Assembly (NCBI RefSeq): GCF_019578655.1
Contig: NC_063259.1
Span: forward strand, 25,841,277-25,905,276
DNA length: 64,000 bases
Reading direction: 5' to 3'
Origin: Ricinus communis
Taxonomy: Eukaryota; Streptophyta; Magnoliopsida; Malpighiales; Euphorbiaceae
The notes beneath the pieces were generated by a model. The model saw only the letters and a list, made by a program, of their open reading frames with translations, was not told where the DNA came from and ran no database searches. The first letter of the stretch is position 1. Every line of letters starts with the position of its first letter. Made by a program: the position numbers and the translations under genes. Of this stretch, positions 57,358-64,000 are shown one piece after another.

Positions 57358-58146
57358 TTAAAATTTAAATCCACCATCCACAACTAAATTGTGGCCAGTG
57401 ATAAACTCAGAGTCCTGACAAGCAAGAAACAAGACAGCATCCGTCACATGCTTCACCTTCATCACCCCTTTCAACCAATAACTAGATTCAAAAGCCTTCT
57501 CCACATCCTCCTCAGTTTCCATCCCAAAATCCTTACACGTCAGCGGCGTCGCCACCGCCCCCGGCGACACACAGTTAACTCGAATCCCATGCTCACCTAG
57601 CTGCTTACTCGCTGACCTCATCAACGCTAACACTGCACTCTGGAACATAATATAATCTACAGCCCTGTCTCCCCCTGTACTCGCCGCAATACTCGATGTA
57701 CAAATGATACTACCCTTTACTCCTCCCTCCACCATTGCCCGCGCTGCGTGCTTCAGGCTTGCAGCTACTCCACCAACGTTTACAGCAAAGAGTTTTTCAT
57801 AGGCAGCCATGTCGAATTCAAGCACATTCTGGATGCATGAGCTGAAGATGCCTGCGTTGCAAAACATGATATCAAGTTGGCCGTACATCTCCATGGTGGT
57901 CTCAATGAGAGACTTGACTTGGTTCTCATCTGTTAAGTCACAGTGGATGTAGGTGGAACGGTCTGTGCCGATAGATTCAGCCAGTTTTCTACCCTTTTCA
58001 TCCTGGACATCGGCGATGACTACTGCCCGTGCGCCGTGCTTTGCGAATTGATGCACAGTGGCCTCACCTATGCTGCTAGCACCACCGGTGATGATGGCTA
58101 CCTTATCTTGTAGCTTATCGTTACTAGATGGTGTGGTGGTGGCCAT
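57358..58146 (-). CDS. SDR110C-type paralogue with altered catalytic motif
   Basis: Intronless, 262 residues, intact frame. It is clearly related to the SDR at 48861: CDL, NAG (97-99), the structural Asn in FAVNV (123), CTSS (149-152), GIRVNCVSPGAVATP and ITGHNLVVDGGF. Two key motifs differ. The cofactor motif is TGGASSIG (20-27), with Ser25 in place of the middle Gly of TGxxxGxG. The active site reads Y165-IMF-Q169, so the catalytic Lys of YxxxK is Gln (bases around 57640-57655). In SDRs this Lys holds the nicotinamide ribose and lowers the Tyr pKa; its loss normally abolishes or strongly reduces activity. The frame and other surface motifs are conserved, so it may be a recently inactivated gene or an enzyme-dead protein with a binding role. 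A sequence error is possible but would need to change one codon cleanly. Confidence 0.88.
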   Translation of the reverse strand: MATTTPSSNDKLQDKVAIITGGASSIGEATVHQFAKHGARAVVIADVQDEKGRKLAESIGTDRSTYIHCDLTDENQVKSLIETTMEMYGQLDIMFCNAGIFSSCIQNVLEFDMAAYEKLFAVNVGGVAASLKHAARAMVEGGVKGSIICTSSIAASTGGDRAVDYIMFQSAVLALMRSASKQLGEHGIRVNCVSPGAVATPLTCKDFGMETEEDVEKAFESSYWLKGVMKVKHVTDAVLFLACQDSEFITGHNLVVDGGFKF

Positions 58147-58364
58147 GTCAGCGGAAAGTAGGTTCGTCAGCTTTGCGATGCCGAGATCAATAAAAAGGGT
58201 TTGCAGGTCTTTTGACCCACGAATACGATGGCTACTTTTACAATGTAGTTTTGTTTGATTCTAGCTGTCCACATTTGTTAAATTTCTATTCCACAATTCT
58301 TCAAATTTAAGGCGCATGAACAATACTATAATAAGTATTCTGCGTTCCGTTGTTATTTTAGATT

Positions 58365-59847
58365 GGAAAAAAGGTACATTTTAGCCCCTCATCTTTAACG
58401 CGAGTAGCGGATTAGCCCTTATATTATTTTTAGATGTAAATAAGTTTTTAAACTATCAAAAAACTGTAACATATACCCCTTTCCTAACTGAAACTTTTTG
58501 TCAATGCTGATGTTAAATAAAAACTTCAATTATAAAATAAAAATGAAGAAGTGACCATCTCTTTTTTTTTTTTCTCTCACCACTCTCTCCTCTTCTCTCT
58601 CCTTTCATTTTGCTCGATAAACTAGAAAAAAATTCACTTCAAATCAAAATCATCCGTAATCCTCTAATATCTAAATTCTTGATTTTGTTGAAAATGAAAG
58701 TATTGATAGATAAAAGATTCAATAGGTGCTCACTGCATTTCCTTCTGATGTTGCTACTTGTAAGGGACTGACAATCTTAAAAAGGATGATGTTAGGTGAT
58801 TAATTCATTCCATCTTTCTTCGCCAGCTATAAAGAAATGGTTGGGCAGCATTGCATCTCCTCATGAATGAGAAACGAATAATTGGAGAATGGATTTGAAC
58901 ATATTAATTAACTCCACAAGCCATCAGAGTATTAAAATATTGCAGCTACTTATCGTACAGAACAATGGGAATCTATCGTTTGTTGATTCTACATAATGAT
59001 AAATTGCCATTAGTTCTCAAAAATAGCTCCATATGTAAAAAGAAATAGATGTACAGGATTTACAAAATTTAAAATGTTTCAACTTTTAGCATAAGCCTAT
59101 AATATTGTTGAAGATAATTTTGGAGCTAAAGAGGAAATGAAGATTGAAGAGAGAAATTCTAGCTTAAATAAGTTTTTGCATAAAGTTTAGATAGCTTATA
59201 AGAGAGACATGAAACCTATATATAGATCACGATACACTATACCATTGAAGGTAACATTTTTAGCTTGACTTCAAAGGTGGAATTTGGTTCGTGGCTTGAA
59301 AATGAACTAGTGGTAAATTCAGCATAATATATTTATAGAAAAAGAAAAAAAATAAAAAAAAATGAATCTCATGATACCTATTTCATGAAATTAATCGGTT
59401 TTGATCGAGAAAGCCTTGACATGTGAAATAACCAAAATAAAATAAAAGCCTTGACCTGTGAAATAACCAAAATAAAACAACAAAGATTTGATAATAGTGA
59501 GATGATGATGTATTGCAATCTCAATTGGTAGTAGTGCCGAGTGATGGTAAGAAGAGAGTTTATTAGTGCTTTTGATATAAATGATTATTTTTAATTCAGT
59601 GAGTCTAATGAAAGAAAAAAGAAAGAGAAGAGAATGACAAGAGAGAAAGAAGAAAGGACAGTGATTTCTTTTTTTTTTTTTTTATTTTATAATTGAAATT
59701 TTTATTCCACATCAGCATTTATCATTTAAAAGAGAGGTAATATATTACAGTTTTTTAATAGTTTAAAAGCTTATTTGCTCCTAATAGTAGTATAAAGACT
59801 AATTCGCTCCTCGCATTAAATGTGAGGGACTAAAATACACTTTTACC
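58365..59847. mobile_element. non-autonomous Mutator-like element with long TIRs and 9-bp TSD
   Basis: The two ends are inverted over roughly 180 bases: the left end (GG, A-run, GGTACATTTTAGCCCCTC) matches the reverse complement of the right end (GGTAAAAGTGTATTTTAGTCCCTC). Similarity continues inward through phrases such as AAACTATCAAAAAACTGTAA and AAACTATTAAAAAACTGTAA, up to CTTCAATTATAAAATAAAA. The nine bases TTTTAGATT occur immediately outside both ends (58356-58364 and 59848-59856), a 9-bp target duplication typical of Mutator-like elements. The 1.1-kb interior has no transposase frame. It inserted between the SDR paralogue and the LRR kinase gene. Confidence 0.8.
59410..59479. repeat. 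35-bp tandem duplication inside the Mutator-like element
   Basis: AAGCCTTGACATGTGAAATA and AAGCCTTGACCTGTGAAATA begin 35 bases apart, and both are followed by ACCAAAATAAAA. Confidence 0.9.
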
Positions 59848-59899
59848 TTTTAGATTCTGTGTCTGTCTTACGCTCTGACTCGACAAAAAAAAAAGGGGA

Positions 59900-60103
59900 A
59901 AACAATCAAGCAGTGATGGGATTTGATGTAGATGTCTTGTATTCTTATCAAAACAGCCTGATCAATAATTGCGATAGAAACCAAGAGAAATGGCCAACCC
60001 TCTTATAATAAAAAATTTACATTCCCATCTATATACATCAATACATACTTAACTAATAAATCATCGGTAATTATTAAACAATCAAGCAGTGATGGGATTT
60101 GAT
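59900..60103. repeat. 28-bp exact direct repeat, 176 bases apart
   Basis: Bases 59900-59927 recur exactly at 60076-60103 (beginning AAACAATCAAGCAGTGATGG). It lies just outside the Mutator-like element. Nothing coding is seen here. Confidence 0.9.
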
Positions 60104-60457
60104 TTAATGAACAACTATATATGTGAATCATCCAATTCTAATTATAAAATATTAGGACTACCTATCACTCAACTATTTGACAAGTTTTATTCAAAAGTTA
60201 CAAAGAATTTGGTGAGCTTGGATATATATTTATGCAATTAGTTTGTGTTGTTCCAATAATTTAATACTGCTAATTAAGGAGATTATGCAAATATGAAACC
60301 AAAGTTCAACAAATTGCAACACAAAACGGAGATCCAACATTAGCATGTAAAAGATTTACAGGCCCCAATTGTAAGAGGGCAAGCTTATCACAAAACTTCG
60401 GGAGTATGTCATAAGTACATCTAGTTGGATGTACACATATTCAGCACACCATCCCAC

Positions 60458-63400
60458 TCAAGAATAATCTGATTGTGACTCGTAGAAATCACTTGGGCAT
60501 GGAGACATCACTTCTTGCTCTAACAACTGCAGTGCCTGGTTCATTGTCGGCCGATCATCAGGGTTAGCATCCGTGCATCTTGCTGCTATTTCAAGAATCG
60601 CTTCCACGCTTTCCAGATCTGCATCACTGCATCTTTTATCCACTACGTCCTCCAACAGGTTTTCTCTTAACAGGGTGTTCATCTGCACAGGTTGATAGAA
60701 GTTTCTCATTACATGGTGTCCTATAAGACCATAAATGACAAGCAACATTCCATATTTTCATACTCAGTCCTCTAGATCATTTTCTCAATGTTGTTTTGGT
60801 TGCGGAAGATAACAAACATTTGTAATGCTCAAAAGAACAAATAACTTGGAACTATATAATGGTGTTACAGTTCATCATCTTTTTATTTATTTCGCTTTCT
60901 ACGTACCATGCCCTCGTCGACTACATGCTTGATGCACTCCCAAATTGCAAGGCACTAAGTCACCCGAGAATGGCACATTAAATTTAATAACCTCAAAGAC
61001 TTTGTTTGGCATAAATCATGTGCAAGAACTCAATTGAGATAAAAGAATACTTTGGCTTTTTTTTTTCAAGAAGTTTAAAGGATAAAATTCTTGCAGCTGG
61101 GACATTTCTAAAACCTGAGAGACTCAATAGCACTTCTAGACTTCCCAAACACCATGTAAAAGATTGCTGCCTAATCCATACTGCTCTGAGATATATTGTA
61201 ATGCTAAAATAGATTTGAAAGTGATTACTATTTTAATATTTTAATAATGTTCTTGATCTTCCCTGCTTCGATCCATTTATATGACCCCGTTACCGTTGTG
61301 GTTTTTGATAATTTTTCGCCCAACAATTTCCCGGTCCGCAGAATTTATCAAACAAAACATACATGGAAAGAGAAAAAGAAAATGAGTGCTTACCCAACCA
61401 ACAACATTTAAGCCTCTCTTTACAAAGGCTGGATCAGTAGGTCTTTTTCCAGTTACTAGCTCTAGCAAGAGAACTCCGAAGCTATAAACATCTGACTTCT
61501 CAGTGGCTCTCCCACTTTGCAGGTATTCTGATTGAAATATGATTGATTTCAATCAATTAGCATTCAACAAAATCTAAAATTCTACACTAAACTAGAGAGA
61601 GAATGCAAGAAGATTAAGATCTGAACATACAACGATTTTATTCGAGAGAAAATTTAGTCTATAGAGACCAAGAGAACAGGAAGTAACACGTTACCTGGTG
61701 CCAAATAACCAAAAGTGCCAGCAACTACAGTAGTGACATGGGCTTCCTCATCCACCAAAAGCTTGGCAAGACCAAAGTCAGAGACATGAGGCTCGAAATT
61801 TTCATCAAGGAGAATGTTACTGGATTTAATGTCACGATGAACTATCTTTGGACTGCAGTCATGGTGCAAGTATGCAAGCCCCCGTGCAGACCCTAAGGCT
61901 ATCCTTAAACGAGCACTCCAATTTAATGGTTGTTCCTGACCACGTTCTGAGAGGAAGTACAACCATAAATTTAAGAGTCCAGCATAATATTGTGAATATG
62001 AACATATTCCACATTTTATAGATAGGAGAGTGGTACAATGCATTTCTATAATCATATCTCACAAGATGTATTCAGTAAAAAGCAAGTATACGTGCGGCAC
62101 TATTAGCCAAAGCGATAAAATAATTAATACCAAACGAAAGTTACACTAGATATTCCGTGATTTGCCAAATTTGATAGTAAATTTCTAGAGCAACAAGAAG
62201 CAGCCTGATATCATTTGTTCTGGAACACGAAGAGATTGGCCGGTCAATCACAAATGAGAAGCAGCCAATTAAACTTTTTAGAAAATCATTGATAGCCAAC
62301 TAAATAATGTAAACTGCAACTATGAAAAGATTTGGAAAAAGGTAGCCAAGCTTTTGGAATATGGGATATAATGTTCCTATAGGCCATTGGTTGCCCCCTT
62401 CCCCTCGTGCGTTTGTGCTGTGTTAAATATCCCCAACTTCAAAGACATAAGTAAAGGCAAAATTCTACTATATTCTGATAATTAAGATTTTTAGTGCTCA
62501 CAAATTTTCCAAGCATGGCAAGAGTATAACATCAGAAAAAATTATTAAGATTGTCTTGTTTTATTAAAAGTTATCTGACATCATAAGCAAATACTGAGCA
62601 CTAAAGATTGAAGCATACCGTGCAAAATATCATCTAAACTTCCCATGGCCAGATAATCATATATTAGAAGCTTTGACATTGGAAGCCTACAATAACCTCT
62701 CAGGTTTACCAAATTTATGTGCTTGATGCTACCCAAAATCTCCAACTCCCTCTCGAATCCTTGATCAGATCCTTCACGGCTCCTGTCAATTCTTTTGACA
62801 GCAAACGTTCCACAATCGTTCATGACCATTCGGTATACAGTACCAAACCCTCCTGCCCCTACAACATCCTCCTCATCAAGAGACTCAAGCTTTTCTATGA
62901 TCTCACATGAAGGATATGGCAAGTCACCATGGAAGGTAATAAGCTTTGTACCTGTGGACAATCGTCTTATTGGTAATGATGAAGTGGTGAAAACAGAAAA
63001 TGCTAGACATTAAACAGATACTGAGCTTACTTGCTTCTTGGTCAACTTGCTTTTTGACTTCTGTGTATTTCTTAGCAGCTCTTTCCTTCTTTGACAACAA
63101 GCAAATCCAGAGGAATGCAAGAAGCACCGCTAGCGTAAGTGCCATTGTGGCCATTACACCAATCAGCACCCCTTTGATGTAATGAGAGGATCGTTTCGTG
63201 GGAACTGCAGAAATCCCCAAGATTAGTTTATGCCCAGTTGACAGTTAAAGAAAATGTAATAACAAACTTGCCTGCTGCTTCATCACTTGCAGCATGTGGT
63301 AGCACTGCAGGAAATCCCATTGAAGTTCGACATGGCCTGTGCACTTGTCTACCACAGAGATCTAAATTGCCAATAAACCTAACCAGAAGCAGGCAGAATT

Positions 63401-63898
63401 CAGAGAACGTTTGAAGGAATGGAGAAACAAAAGCAAAAGGTACGCCAATGATTACTGTAAGTACGAGTTGAAAACATTTTCTTGCCTCGTGTGACTACAC
63501 AAGATGCTGACACCAAATGCCATACATAGAATAGATATAACAATACATAAAAGTAAGTAACATCAAGATCCCATATAAACATGGTTAAATATGCATTGTC
63601 ATCACTTTCAAATGTTTCCACTGCAAAGTCAGACCCAAAAATATCTCAATATGTTCCAATAATGCCATTGCAATTCAGAATTGGCATGGTTCAGACAATT
63701 GGCATCACATATGATCATGCTGCAGAGCATAAGATACAAATAAATAATAGTAATTTGTTTATACTATTATTTATGCTAACCTTATAATCATATTTAGAAT
63801 TGGTCAATGTAGCTATGATCACTTACGAGTTATTCCCAAAAGTACTTAGTGCTCCAAAATCTGGGATTTCACCAGAGAAAAAGTTGGTAGACAAATTC
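60458..63898 (-). CDS. LRR receptor-like kinase, FEI-related clade, 3' part
   Basis: Seven exons are visible on the minus strand: 63898-63827, 63378-63272, 63204-63031, 62951-62619, 61946-61695, 61527-61394 and 60682-60458, encoding the last 431 residues. The 5' part lies beyond the window end. The first visible exon is a 72-base LRR unit ([23 protein letters not shown]). Then come a Cys pair before the membrane ([12 protein letters not shown]), one transmembrane helix ([26 protein letters not shown]) and a kinase domain with GAGGFGTVY, the ATP Lys in [17 protein letters not shown] and [35 protein letters not shown], ending in [15 protein letters not shown]. All catalytic residues are present. 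By sequence it resembles LRR subfamily XIII (FEI1/FEI2 relatives, closest in memory to At5g62710). The intron after 63272 starts with GC rather than GT. In Arabidopsis the neighbour of At5g62710 is NITR2;1, which is also in this window. Confidence 0.9.
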
Positions 63899-64000
63899 CT
63901 AAGACAAGAGTACCAAATAGAGAATTATCACATCATTCCCTTTCCATGTCATCCCAAATTCCCAACTTCAAATTTAAAAATTCAAATTGCAACAAGTCCA

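Noticed and set aside
1..64000. CRISPR arrays, bacterial operons or phage modules
   Set aside because: No regular repeat-spacer arrays or prokaryotic gene organisation; spliced plant genes throughout.

Overview
This is nuclear DNA from a flowering plant. Genes have GT-AG introns (one is GC-AG), the proteins match plant-only families (QUIRKY-type MCTP, RIQ/DUF1118, HD-ZIP I, NPF, HPP nitrite transporter), and genes sit in very AT-rich DNA with microsatellites, MITE-like elements and a decayed Ty1/copia element. The proteins look like those of a core eudicot. A rosid such as a Malpighiales species is my guess from remembered similarity and has not been tested.

Layout. 0-2.6 kb: 3' part of a broken copia element ending in a putative LTR. 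2.6-4.3 kb: pectate lyase (-). 5.5-6.3 kb: small-HSP-like membrane protein (+). 8.9-12.1 kb: intronless QUIRKY-like MCTP (+). 14.5-14.8 kb: small lysine-rich coiled-coil protein (+). About 15.1 kb: MIR166-like hairpin (-). 17.3-18.6 kb: short divergent VDAC/porin (+). 20.3-21.1 kb: RIQ1/RIQ2-like thylakoid protein (+). 21.5 kb: broken tRNA-Ala. 22-25 kb: NPF4-type transporter (-). 25-33.4 kb: gene-poor DNA with repeats. 33.4-35.4 kb: HAT5-like HD-ZIP I gene with a leader uORF (+). 37.7-38.15 kb: ACGT-rich promoter-like island with no gene assigned. 39.6-42.5 kb: HPP/NITR2 plastid transporter (-). 42.5-48.9 kb: AT-rich DNA with a decayed TATACTC repeat field. 48.9-58.1 kb: two SDR genes (-) flanking a CPL4-like CTD phosphatase and its decayed copy (+). 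58.4-59.8 kb: Mutator-like non-autonomous element with a 9-bp target duplication. 60.5-64 kb: 3' part of an LRR receptor kinase (-), cut by the window end.

The genes are not an operon or pathway; they are independent nuclear genes. From memory, QUIRKY and RIQ2 are neighbours in Arabidopsis (At1g74720/At1g74730), and so are the LRR kinase and NITR2;1 (At5g62710/At5g62720). The window therefore seems to keep two ancestral gene pairs, the second one separated by the SDR/CPL4 duplication cluster. Exon coordinates were read by eye from splice signals, reading phase and protein continuity; no transcript evidence was available.

I found no clear new multi-gene system. The most interesting signals are: an SDR paralogue that has lost its catalytic lysine; a CPL4 copy with an altered catalytic motif, a frameshift and a lost C-terminus; a MIR166-like hairpin; a candidate conserved-peptide uORF in front of the HAT5-like gene; a transporter whose first coding exon is only the ATG; a 13-residue terminal exon on the HPP gene; and an orphan ACGT-dense island.
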